NCBI GenBank assembly: GCA_014360105.1
Contig: JACIYD010000067.1
Coordinates: 1 to 7,633 of the forward strand
Length of the DNA stretch: 7,633 bases
DNA from: Clostridia bacterium
GTDB taxonomy: Bacteria; Bacillota; DSM-521; Neomoorellales; SLTJ01
Reading direction: 5' to 3'
The notes beneath the pieces are model-generated. The model was not told the origin of the DNA. It did no database searches and saw only the letters and a list, made by a program, of their open reading frames with translations. Within the stretch, counting starts at the first letter, position 1. Each line of letters starts with the position of its first letter. A program made the translations under genes and the position numbers. Below are positions 1-6,312 of the stretch, one piece after another.

Positions 1-2369
1 ACGAAATTGCCAAAGAGCTGGGCCTCGGAACACGTGAATTGGTACGCATTCTGGAAATCCTCGGTACTACGGTCAAGTCTCATATGAGTACCCTTGAGCC
101 GGCCACGGTGCAAAAGGTGTCGGAATACCTGCAACAACGCAAGGCGCCGCCGAAAGGGCAGGCGGCACCGCGTCCGTCCGGACCGGCGGTACGCCCGCCT
201 GCGCCGGCGCCCCAGCCAGCCGCCGGCGGCCCGCCGGCAGCAAGGCCAGCAGCCCAAGCGGCGCCCCCTAAGGGGGTGACGCCGCCCCGGCGAGAGGAAC
301 CGCCGCGCGCCACGGCCCCGGCTGCCGCGGCCCGGCCGGCGGAAGCGGGCGTTGCTGCGCCGGGAACGAACCGCAAGGCGGTTGCCCAGGGGAGTTCACC
401 CCTGCCACCGAAGGCGACCGGCGCACCGGGGACCGGCAGGCCCGTGGCAGTGCAGGGCAGGCCAGCAGCTCCGGTAAGGCAGCGGGAGGGCAAAGTGGCC
501 AGACCCGCCGCCCAAGTCTACGGGGCGGAATATGAAGAGGAAGAGCGGGTGCGACGGCTTGGCAGACCCCGGCGCCGCAAAAGGGGAAAGGCCAAGATAC
601 CGCCGCGCTTGCCCACGCTCCCGGCCAAGAAGATCACCCTTGAGGGCAACCTTACCGTTCAGGAACTGGCCAACAAAATGGGCCGCAAGGCCGGCGAAAT
701 AATACGGAAGCTGATCAACCTGGGGATCATGGCCGGTCTCAACGAGGAATTGGACCAGGAAACCGCTGCCCTCGTCGCCGGCGAATTCGGCGTGGAAGTG
801 CGGCTGAAAGCGGAAAAGCCGGCAACAGAAGTCGAAGAACCGGAAGACGACCCGCAAGCCATGCGGGAAAGGCCGCCGGTAATCACCGTGATGGGCCACG
901 TCGACCACGGCAAGACCTCACTTCTTGACGCCATCCGGCACACCAACGTCACCGCGCAGGAGGCCGGGGGTATTACGCAGCATATCGGCGCGTACCAGGT
1001 CGAGGTGGATGGCCGCAAAATCACCTTCGTGGATACCCCAGGCCATGAAGCCTTCACGGCGATGCGGGCCCGTGGGGCCCAGGTGACGGACATTGCCGTG
1101 CTGGTGGTGGCGGCAGACGACGGCGTGATGCCTCAGACGATCGAGGCAATCGACCACGCCCGCGCGGCCGGCGTTCCCATCGTCGTGGCAATCAATAAGA
1201 TCGACAAGCCCGACGCCCACGTGGAACGGGTGAAACAACAGTTGGCCGAACAAGGTTTGGTGCCGGAAGAGTGGGGCGGCGATACCATTTGCGTGCCGGT
1301 TTCGGCCCTAAAGAGGCAAGGCTTGAACGAACTGCTGGAAATGCTGCTTTTGGTGGCCGAACTCCAGGGTCTGGCGGCCGACCCGACAAAGCCGGCCAGA
1401 GGGGTGGTACTGGAGACCGAGCTTGACCGTGGCCGTGGGCCGGTGGCGACGGTGCTGGTACAGAAAGGGACGTTGCGCGCCGGCGACAACTTCGTTGTAG
1501 GCGCCACCTACGGCCGGGTGCGTGCCATGCTGGACGACCAGGGAAGACTCGTTAAGGAGGCAGGGCCGTCGACGCCGGTGCGGGTACTGGGGCTGGCCGA
1601 GGTGCCGGAAGCCGGAGACGTGCTTCAGGTGGTCGCGGACGAGAAGACGGCACGGGAGGTGGCCGAAGCGCGCCAGGCGGAACGGCGCCGCCGCGTTACC
1701 CAGGAAAGGACCACCAACCTGGAGGACCTCTTCAAGCAAATGAAGGAGAGGGAGGCCAAGGAGCTCAACGTGATTGTCAAGGCCGACGTCCACGGTTCGG
1801 TGGAAGCGGTCCGCCAGGCACTCGAACGGCTGGGCAACGAAGAAGTGCGGGCAAGGGTCATTCACGGCGGCGTGGGCGCCATTACCGAGAGCGATATCAT
1901 GCTTGCCGCTGCTTCTCAGGCCATCGTTCTCGGCTTTAACGTCCGACCGGAAGCCGGAGCGAGAAAGGCGGCAGAAGAACAGCGGGTTCAAATACGGCTC
2001 TATCGGATCATCTATGAACTTTTGGACGAGATGAAAGCGGTACTGAGCGGCATGCTGGAGCCCGAAGTGCGTGAGGTGGAACTGGGACGGGCCGAAGTGC
2101 GGGCGACGTTTCACGTTCCCAAGGTGGGCGTGGTTGCCGGCAGCTATGTCTTGAGCGGCAAGATGGCAAAGAATGCTTCGGTGCGTCTTTTGCGGGACGG
2201 CGTGGTGGTCTACGAAGGGCGCATCAGCTCTCTGAAGCGCTTTAAAGACGACGTGCGTGAGGTAGCGCAGGGATACGAATGCGGGATCGGACTCGAAAAC
2301 TTCAACGATATCAAAGAAGGGGACGTCATTGAGGCTTACGTCCAGGAAAAGGTGAAGAGGGAGCTCTAG
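1..2369 (+). CDS. infB: Translation initiation factor IF-2 (5' end cut by window edge)
   Basis: IF-2 is the GTPase that places fMet-tRNA on the 30S subunit and promotes subunit joining. The reading frame is open from base 3, and the first residues ([13 protein letters not shown]) match the conserved IF-2 N-terminal helical domain. The true start therefore lies a few codons upstream, and the TTG at 39 is not the start. The window holds 788 codons. Order of parts: N-terminal subdomain (to about base 140); Pro/Ala/Arg-rich linker (about 140-520); a basic cluster rich in Arg and Lys (about 545-600); a second IF-2N domain (about 630-800); then the G domain with G1 GHVDHGKT (894-917), G2 GGITQH (966-983), G3 DTPGH (1032-1046), G4 NKID (1194-1205) and G5 SAL (1302-1310). 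Domains II, III (ADVHGS at 1782-1799) and the fMet-tRNA-binding C2 domain (GYECGIG near 2271) follow. It ends in TAG, 20 bases before rbfA. Identity is certain; only the 5' end is missing. Confidence 0.98.
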   Translation, partial: EIAKELGLGTRELVRILEILGTTVKSHMSTLEPATVQKVSEYLQQRKAPPKGQAAPRPSGPAVRPPAPAPQPAAGGPPAARPAAQAAPPKGVTPPRREEPPRATAPAAAARPAEAGVAAPGTNRKAVAQGSSPLPPKATGAPGTGRPVAVQGRPAAPVRQREGKVARPAAQVYGAEYEEEERVRRLGRPRRRKRGKAKIPPRLPTLPAKKITLEGNLTVQELANKMGRKAGEIIRKLINLGIMAGLNEELDQETAALVAGEFGVEVRLKAEKPATEVEEPEDDPQAMRERPPVITVMGHVDHGKTSLLDAIRHTNVTAQEAGGITQHIGAYQVEVDGRKITFVDTPGHEAFTAMRARGAQVTDIAVLVVAADDGVMPQTIEAIDHARAAGVPIVVAINKIDKPDAHVERVKQQLAEQGLVPEEWGGDTICVPVSALKRQGLNELLEMLLLVAELQGLAADPTKPARGVVLETELDRGRGPVATVLVQKGTLRAGDNFVVGATYGRVRAMLDDQGRLVKEAGPSTPVRVLGLAEVPEAGDVLQVVADEKTAREVAEARQAERRRRVTQERTTNLEDLFKQMKEREAKELNVIVKADVHGSVEAVRQALERLGNEEVRARVIHGGVGAITESDIMLAAASQAIVLGFNVRPEAGARKAAEEQRVQIRLYRIIYELLDEMKAVLSGMLEPEVREVELGRAEVRATFHVPKVGVVAGSYVLSGKMAKNASVRLLRDGVVVYEGRISSLKRFKDDVREVAQGYECGIGLENFNDIKEGDVIEAYVQEKVKREL
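484..497 (+). promoter_or_regulatory. Candidate internal ribosome binding site and GTG start in infB
   Basis: A purine-rich GGGAGGG (484-490) lies four bases before a GTG (495-497) that is in frame with infB and sits at the end of the Pro/Ala linker. Starting there would give a shorter IF-2 of 624 residues that keeps the basic cluster, second IF-2N domain, G domain and C-terminal domains. Shorter IF-2 forms from internal in-frame starts are known in E. coli and B. subtilis. The site here is inferred from position and spacing alone, and GC-rich sequence can produce such a match by chance. Confidence 0.3.
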
Positions 2370-2389
2370 CCAGGAAGAGGGGAGCGGTC

Positions 2390-2749
2390 ATGGCCCACCA
2401 GCGGGTACAGCGCGTGGCGGAGCAAATGAAGAAAGAGATTGCCGACATCCTCAAGAACGAAATGAAAGACCCGCGCCTGGGGTTTATCAGTGTGACCGAG
2501 GTGGAGCTTTCTCCGGACTTGCGTTATGCCAAGGTCTACGTGAGCATTCTGGGTAATGAACAGGAAAAACGCGAAAGCCTTGAAGTGCTCGCCAGGGCAA
2601 CCGGCTTCGTCCGCCGGGAGATCGGCCAGCGGCTTTCCTTGCGCTTTACCCCGGAGATCACCTTTAGGTTCGACCCCTCCATCGAACGGGGCGCCCGGGT
2701 GGCCGAGTTGCTGCACCAGGTGCGAAGGGAAGAGGGCAACAATGGATGA
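2390..2749 (+). CDS. rbfA: 30S ribosome-binding factor A
   Basis: RbfA is a small KH-like protein that binds the immature 30S subunit and helps 16S rRNA 5'-end processing and late assembly, including cold adaptation in E. coli. The product is 119 residues, the usual length. Family landmarks are visible in order: an N-terminal helix with RVQRVAEQMKKEIADIL (residues 5-21), DPRLGFISVTEVELSPDL (27-44), the strand YAKVYVSIL (46-54), then GFVRREIGQRLSLRFTPEI (72-90) and FRFDPSIERGARV (92-104). The ATG is preceded by a strong ribosome binding site, AGGAAGAGGGGAG (2372-2384), five bases away. It lies 20 bases after infB, and its last codons overlap the nrnA start. The infB-rbfA order is widely conserved and joins initiation with 30S maturation. 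Confidence 0.97.
   Translation: MAHQRVQRVAEQMKKEIADILKNEMKDPRLGFISVTEVELSPDLRYAKVYVSILGNEQEKRESLEVLARATGFVRREIGQRLSLRFTPEITFRFDPSIERGARVAELLHQVRREEGNNG
2725..2736 (+). promoter_or_regulatory. nrnA ribosome binding site inside rbfA
   Basis: AAGGGAAGAGGG ends five bases before ATG 2742, within the last codons of rbfA. It fixes the nrnA start there. The same frame is open further upstream, to an ATG at 2556 deep within rbfA, but that longer form has no family support and overlaps rbfA by almost 200 bases. Confidence 0.75.
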
Positions 2750-3713
2750 ACGGCGCGCCATTGCGCGCATCTTACGTACCAGCCGGGAACTTTTACTGGC
2801 GACGCATCTGGTGGCCGACGGTGACTGCCTGGGCTCGATGCTTGCCGCCTATCTCGCCCTCAACCACGGTGAACGCCGGGTCTGGGCCGTGCACCCGGAG
2901 CCCGTGCCGCAGCATTACCGTTTCCTCCCGGGTTATGAGGCCATTACCCATCCCCGGGCGTTGCCGTCCGTCCCCCAGGTGGCGCTGGTGTTGGACTGCA
3001 CCGACCTGGAGCGACCGGGTGCGGAGGTCGAGGCCCTCTTGCGCCAGATACCGGTGATCATCAATGTAGACCATCATGCCGGTAACCAGTACTTCGGGCA
3101 GTTCAATTACGTTCGCCCGGAGGCGGCCGCCACCGCGGAACTGGTCTTCGACTTGTTGGAGGAAATGCAAACCGCGTTGTCACCGGCCGTAGCCCTCGCC
3201 CTTTACACTGGAGTGGTAACGGATACTGGTTGCTTTCAGTACGAGAACACCACGCCCCGCACGCACCGTCTGACGGCGCGGCTCTTGGAAGCAGGAGTGG
3301 CTCCGGAGGAGGTCCACCGACACCTCTGGGAGGAAAAACCCCTGGCCACCCTGCGCCTTTTGGGTAAGGTGCTGCCCACCCTGGGTCTGGCCGCCGGTGG
3401 CCGCGTGGCCTGGATGACCGTCACCAGGCCGATAATGGAGGAAGTAGGCGCCGAGCAGGAACACTGCGAAGGTCTGATAGAATACCCGCGCTCGCTTGCC
3501 GGCGTGGAGGTGGCCATCCTTTTCCGGGAAATGGGGCCCAGGGAAACCAAGGTCGGTTTTCGCTCCAAACAACAAGTAGACGTTAACCTCCTTGCCGCCC
3601 GTTTTGGCGGCGGGGGACACCGCCGTGCTGCCGGTTGCACCGTTTTTCTGCCGCTTGACGAGGCCGTGGCGGTAGTAGTCCAGGCGGCGGCAGCCGCCCT
3701 GGGTGAGGGGTAG
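2742..3713 (+). CDS. nrnA: DHH-family nanoRNase / pAp phosphatase, NrnA type
   Basis: NrnA-type enzymes of Gram-positive bacteria degrade 2-5 nt RNA fragments to mononucleotides and dephosphorylate 3'-phosphoadenosine 5'-phosphate, doing the work of Orn and CysQ. The product is 323 residues, a normal length. DHH phosphoesterase metal-site motifs are present: H22 with D26-G-D28 in an HLVADGDCLGS block, D85 in LVLDCTD, the signature DHH at 110-112, and D161 in GVVTDTG. The C-terminal DHHA1 substrate domain has FGGGGHRRAAG at 288-298. The ATG overlaps the rbfA end by 8 bases (ATGGATGA) and has its own ribosome binding site, so coupling to rbfA is likely. The TAG stop is followed at once by the truB ATG. 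The family is clear. Whether it performs both activities is inferred from the family, as other DHH/DHHA1 proteins act on c-di-AMP or pApA. Confidence 0.93.
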   Translation: MDERRAIARILRTSRELLLATHLVADGDCLGSMLAAYLALNHGERRVWAVHPEPVPQHYRFLPGYEAITHPRALPSVPQVALVLDCTDLERPGAEVEALLRQIPVIINVDHHAGNQYFGQFNYVRPEAAATAELVFDLLEEMQTALSPAVALALYTGVVTDTGCFQYENTTPRTHRLTARLLEAGVAPEEVHRHLWEEKPLATLRLLGKVLPTLGLAAGGRVAWMTVTRPIMEEVGAEQEHCEGLIEYPRSLAGVEVAILFREMGPRETKVGFRSKQQVDVNLLAARFGGGGHRRAAGCTVFLPLDEAVAVVVQAAAAALGEG

Positions 3714-4640
3714 ATGGAAGGTTTCCTTTCGGTGCTCAAACCGCCGGGCATTACCTCCCACGAAGCCGTAGAGTACTTGCGCCGCCTTTGCGGTGTACGT
3801 AAAGTGGGACACGCAGGCACCCTCGACCCGATGGCTTGCGGTGTACTGCCGATGGCTATCGGCCGGGCCACACGGTTGCTGGAGTTCCTGGCGGGACAAA
3901 GCAAGAGTTACCGGGCGGAAATGCTGCTCGGGGTGACCACCACGACGCAGGACCTCGAGGGAGAGGTGCTCAGCCGTCAGGAGGTGCCGCCGCTTAGGCA
4001 GGAATTGGTCCGGGAGGTACTGGCGCAGTTTCTCGGCGGATACCGGCAGGTACCGCCGATGTACAGCGCCCTGCATTACCGCGGTCGCCGGCTCTACGAA
4101 CTGGCGCGGGCCGGGCGGGAGGTTACACGCCCGGCGCGCCCGGTGACCATCGAGCGTCTGGAACTCCTGCGGCTGACACCCGATGGCCCTTACTGGCGCC
4201 TTCTGCTAGACGTGCGCTGCGGCGCCGGTACGTACGTGCGCACGCTCTGCGCCGATATCGGGAAGCGGCTCGGCTACGGGGGTTGCCTTGCCTTCCTCGT
4301 CCGCACCGGCTTCGGCCCCTTTTCCCTGACGGCCAGCCATACGCCGGAGGAACTCCGCCGGGCGGCGGAGGAAGGGAGGCTGGGGGCAATGGTCCTCCCT
4401 CTCGACTACCCGCTGTCCGCGTTGCCACGGGCCATGGTAAGGGAGGCGGCGTTGCCGCGCGTACGGCACGGTCAACCGGTACCGGAGACGGCGGTCGTCT
4501 GGGAAGCGGGAAACCCGCCCCCTGGGGCAGGGCCGGTGCGCCTCTATGAGCCGCAGGGGAGGCTGGTTGCCATTGCCCTTTACACCAAGGATGCTCAACT
4601 GGTGATGCGCAAGGTCTTCGGCCAGGAGGAAGATGACTAG
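3714..4640 (+). CDS. truB: tRNA pseudouridine(55) synthase
   Basis: TruB turns U55 in the T-arm of nearly all tRNAs into pseudouridine and also acts as a tRNA folding chaperone. The product is 308 residues. Visible family motifs are LKPPGITSHEAV (8-19), the catalytic block GHAGTLDPMACGVLP with the nucleophile D38, SYRAEM with the active-site tyrosine Y66, VPPMYSALHYRGRRLYELAR (113-132), and GTYVRTLCADIG (172-183). The segment from about 230 onward resembles the short C-terminal domain of bacterial TruB but is only weakly conserved. The ATG directly abuts the nrnA stop and is preceded by GGTGAGGGG (3702-3710). Because nrnA and truB share a frame, only a TAG separates them. The truB TAG overlaps the ribF GTG by one base. 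No key residue appears to be missing. Confidence 0.97.
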   Translation: MEGFLSVLKPPGITSHEAVEYLRRLCGVRKVGHAGTLDPMACGVLPMAIGRATRLLEFLAGQSKSYRAEMLLGVTTTTQDLEGEVLSRQEVPPLRQELVREVLAQFLGGYRQVPPMYSALHYRGRRLYELARAGREVTRPARPVTIERLELLRLTPDGPYWRLLLDVRCGAGTYVRTLCADIGKRLGYGGCLAFLVRTGFGPFSLTASHTPEELRRAAEEGRLGAMVLPLDYPLSALPRAMVREAALPRVRHGQPVPETAVVWEAGNPPPGAGPVRLYEPQGRLVAIALYTKDAQLVMRKVFGQEEDD

Positions 4641-5584
4641 TGCAGGTCATTTCGCCCCCGCACCTACCGCCACCCGCCCCTTCGGTCGTCGCCCTGGGAA
4701 ACTTCGACGGCATTCATCTGGGCCACGTCCGCCTCTTGCAGCACGCGGTAGAAACGGCCCGCCGGGAAGGGCTGCCCGCTTATGTCCTCACCTTTACTCC
4801 CCATCCGCAGGCAGTCCTCAACGGCGTACCCGTACCCCTGCTTTTGGATCGGGAAGAAAAAGAGGCAAAACTGGCGGCGCTGGGAATCGACTTCTTGGTA
4901 TATTGGCCTTTCACCGTCTCGCTTATGCAAATGGCCCCAGAAGAATTCGTGCGCGAAGTCCTCTGGCGCCATTTTCACCCCCGTGTCGTCTGTGTCGGTT
5001 TTAACTTCACCTTTGGCCACGGCGGTCGGGGCACTGCCGCCGAACTGGCGCGTTTGGGTGAGCGCTTTGGCTTCCGGACGCTGATCGAGGCGGCGGTTAT
5101 GGTCGACGGCATGGTGGTCAGCAGTAGTGCCATCCGCGCCGCGCTGACCCGGGGCAACATCGGTACCGCGCGCAAGCTGTTGGGCTACTGGCCGTACCGG
5201 CGTGGCCGGGTCGTCCCCGGAAACCGGCGGGGCAGAAGTCTCGGCTATGCTACGGCCAACCTCTTGCCGCCGCCGGAGGTCCTCTGCCCCGCGCCGGGAG
5301 TATATGCCGCCCGTACCCGGGTGGAGGAACGGTGGTGGCCATCGGTGCTGAACCTCGGCTCCCGGCCGACTTTCGGCGAGGATTTGCCGCCCACTCTGGA
5401 GGTCCACCTCCTGGACTACCATGGGGGGGAGCTTTATGGGCGGGAAATACTGGTGGAATTCCGCCGGCGCTTACGACCGGAAAGGAAGTTTGCTAGCCCC
5501 GAGGAGCTCAGGGCCCAAATCCAGCGCGACGCTGAGGAGGCAAGACGTTTGCTGGCTCCGGAGGCGAAGCGAATTGACGCCTAA
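4640..5584 (+). CDS. ribF: Bifunctional riboflavin kinase / FMN adenylyltransferase (FAD synthetase)
   Basis: RibF phosphorylates riboflavin to FMN and adenylates FMN to FAD. The product is 314 residues, typical for the two-domain form. The N-terminal nucleotidyltransferase domain shows LGNFDGIHLGH (19-29), TFTPHP (51-56), GFNFTFGHGGRG (120-131) and SSSAIR (161-166). The C-terminal kinase domain shows GNRRGRSLGYATAN (194-207), LNLGSRPTF (237-245), EVHLLDY (254-260), LYGREI (265-270) and RPERKFASPEEL (279-290). The kinase motif, usually FPTAN, reads YATAN here; the Thr and Asn that bind Mg-ATP are kept. The GTG start is supported by AGGAGGA (4624-4630) nine bases upstream, by an in-frame TGA at 4634-4636 that rules out a longer form, and by the placement of NFDG near residue 21. 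It shares one base with the truB stop (TAGTG), so coupled translation is likely. Confidence 0.97.
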   Translation: MQVISPPHLPPPAPSVVALGNFDGIHLGHVRLLQHAVETARREGLPAYVLTFTPHPQAVLNGVPVPLLLDREEKEAKLAALGIDFLVYWPFTVSLMQMAPEEFVREVLWRHFHPRVVCVGFNFTFGHGGRGTAAELARLGERFGFRTLIEAAVMVDGMVVSSSAIRAALTRGNIGTARKLLGYWPYRRGRVVPGNRRGRSLGYATANLLPPPEVLCPAPGVYAARTRVEERWWPSVLNLGSRPTFGEDLPPTLEVHLLDYHGGELYGREILVEFRRRLRPERKFASPEELRAQIQRDAEEARRLLAPEAKRIDA

Positions 5585-5642
5585 GGGCGGACACCTCTCG
5601 GTCGGCAGGAACGTAAGATATTTCCGTAGAAGATGCTGGGCC

Positions 5643-5650
5643 GGGAAGGA
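5643..5650 (+). promoter_or_regulatory. Ribosome binding site that decides the small-gene start
   Basis: GGGAAGGA lies six bases before GTG 5657. The alternative ATG at 5633 has only a weak purine run (GTAGAAG) next to it. The GTG form also begins just before the conserved-looking strand and the HA motif, so I prefer it. Confidence 0.6.
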
Positions 5651-5656
5651 TGTACG

Positions 5657-5878
5657 GTGCGCGTCATTCTCAGCCGGCATGCTTGTCGGCGCCTGCGGGA
5701 ACTGCGCCAGGAAGATATTCGGCCGGAAGACATCGTGGCGGCGGCACGCCGGTTGCCCGGGTTTATTCCCTGCGCGACGCGGTTCCGCGGTTTTGTTTCC
5801 CGCTCCGGCCGGCCGTTTGACCTGGTAGCCAAGGATATTGCTACCGGCCGGCTGGTTATAACTATTATTGGCCAGTAA
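5657..5878 (+). CDS. Small basic DUF4258-like protein of unknown function
   Basis: This short gene encodes 73 residues from GTG 5657, or 81 from ATG 5633. I cannot name a function. The pattern resembles DUF4258-type small proteins by eye: a first strand VILSRHA with H8-A9, an Arg-rich helix to R22, a helix PEDIVAAARRLPG (23-35), then predicted strands with FRGFVSRSGRPFDLVAKD (43-60) and a final strand LVITIIG (66-72). This alpha-beta layout is also seen in small RelE/BrnT-like toxins, but no antitoxin gene lies beside it, so a toxin role is not supported. There is no signal peptide or membrane segment. Nine of the first 22 residues are Arg or His, so nucleic-acid contact is possible. It starts 72 bases after ribF and is followed by the rpsO promoter, so it is probably the last gene of the upstream message. 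That the gene is real is likely; the family call is tentative. Confidence 0.7.
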   Translation: MRVILSRHACRRLRELRQEDIRPEDIVAAARRLPGFIPCATRFRGFVSRSGRPFDLVAKDIATGRLVITIIGQ

Positions 5879-5886
5879 AATTTCGG

Positions 5887-5915
5887 TTGCTAAGTCTTTG
5901 GCCTTTTACTATAAT
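5887..5915 (+). promoter_or_regulatory. Sigma-A-type promoter for rpsO-pnp
   Basis: TTGCTA (5887-5892) and a perfect TATAAT (5910-5915) are separated by exactly 17 bases, in an AT-rich pocket within a GC-rich region. The expected transcript start is near 5922, giving a leader of about 70 bases before rpsO. The -35 box matches TTGACA at four of six positions. Its presence between the small gene and rpsO suggests that rpsO and pnp are at least partly transcribed apart from the infB group. Confidence 0.7.
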
Positions 5916-5936
5916 TATTCACAGATACGCCCTATT

Positions 5937-5974
5937 AACCGCAGCGCGGAGAGGTAGGCGGCGCTGTCGGGGTT
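5937..5974 (+). promoter_or_regulatory. Hairpin in the rpsO leader, possible S15 autoregulatory element
   Basis: CAGCGC (5942-5947) pairs with GCGCTG (5961-5966) around a 13-base purine-rich loop. A G-U pair (5941/5967) extends this, and AACC (5937-5940) can pair with GGTT (5971-5974) across a three-base bulge. The structure lies just upstream of the rpsO ribosome binding site at 5981-5988. S15 represses its own mRNA through structured leaders in several bacteria, with different folds in different phyla. Assigning that role here is inference from position and pairing. Confidence 0.4.
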
Positions 5975-5993
5975 TGGCGCAGGAGGTGAAAGC

Positions 5994-6263
5994 GTGAGCT
6001 TAGAGGCCGCCAGAAAAAGAGAGATTATTAACGCCTACCGGAGGCACGAAGGGGATACCGGTTCTCCGGAGGTGCAGATTGCCCTCCTTACCGAAAGAAT
6101 CAACCACCTTACTGAGCACCTACGTACGCATCGCAAGGACTTTCACTCACGGCGGGGGCTTTTGAAAATGGTCGGCCACCGGCGCCGGCTTTTGAATTAC
6201 CTGCGGGAGAGGGACTTGGAGAGGTACCAGGAGCTTGTACGGGGACTTGGCCTGCGGCGGTAA
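5994..6263 (+). CDS. rpsO: 30S ribosomal protein S15
   Basis: S15 is a primary binding protein of the 16S rRNA central domain; it joins the three-way junction of helices 20-22 and starts platform assembly. In the 70S ribosome it forms an intersubunit bridge with 23S rRNA. The product is 89 residues, the standard length. Conserved landmarks are [16 protein letters not shown] (21-36), [19 protein letters not shown] (39-57, with the rRNA-contacting His, Asp and Ser), and [13 protein letters not shown] (62-74). The GTG start is preceded by an excellent ribosome binding site, AGGAGGTG (5981-5988), five bases away. Transcription probably starts near 5922. The gene precedes pnp, the conserved order in many bacteria. 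The identity is not in doubt. Confidence 0.98.
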   Translation: MSLEAARKREIINAYRRHEGDTGSPEVQIALLTERINHLTEHLRTHRKDFHSRRGLLKMVGHRRRLLNYLRERDLERYQELVRGLGLRR

Positions 6264-6281
6264 GAAGAACCCGCTTTTTTT
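6257..6281 (+). terminator. Weak hairpin plus T-run between rpsO and pnp
   Basis: GCGG (6257-6260, overlapping the last rpsO codons) can pair with CCGC (6271-6274), directly followed by seven T residues (6275-6281). The loop of ten bases contains the rpsO stop codon. The stem has only four firm pairs, so strong termination is unlikely. At most it would be a partial terminator that lets some polymerases continue into pnp, or a 3' end after processing. Confidence 0.35.
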
Positions 6282-6290
6282 GTGTGATTA

Positions 6291-6304
6291 AAGGAGGTCA
6301 AGGA
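6291..6304 (+). promoter_or_regulatory. Double ribosome binding site before pnp
   Basis: A near-perfect AAGGAGGT (6291-6298) stands 14 bases from ATG 6313, further than usual. A second, shorter AAGGA (6300-6304) stands at the usual distance of eight bases. An in-frame TAG at 6310-6312 directly before the ATG excludes any earlier start, so the long spacing is not due to a misplaced start codon. The upstream site may serve as a docking site, with the nearer one used for initiation. Confidence 0.55.
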
Positions 6305-6312
6305 AAAGGTAG

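Noticed and set aside
140..530. GC-rich low-complexity stretch that looks like a repeat region.
   Set aside because: It encodes the Pro/Ala/Arg linker of IF-2, which is variable and low in complexity across the family. I see no exact tandem unit.
1308..2114. Open frame of 268 codons on the minus strand across infB.
   Set aside because: It lies wholly opposite the conserved G-domain end and later domains of infB. GC-rich coding DNA leaves long antisense frames open by chance, and the translation shows no recognisable motif.
2556..2741. Upstream extension of the nrnA frame to an ATG at 2556.
   Set aside because: It would overlap rbfA by almost 200 bases and adds residues with no family resemblance. 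ATG 2742 has a good ribosome binding site and the normal N terminus.
3180..4076. Open frame of 298 codons on the minus strand across the nrnA/truB joint.
   Set aside because: It is antisense to two well-supported genes, its product shows no family features, and no ribosome binding site or promoter was evident.
5838..5868. A second TTGCTA (5838-5843) with TATTAT (5863-5868) as a further promoter.
   Set aside because: The 19-base spacing and the imperfect -10 box are poorer than the site at 5887-5915, and it lies inside the end of the small gene.
5870..5907. GGCCA (5870-5874) pairing with TGGCC (5899-5903), followed by TTTT, as a terminator after the small gene.
   Set aside because: Only five pairs with a 24-base loop and four T residues, overlapping the promoter spacer. 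It is too weak to call.
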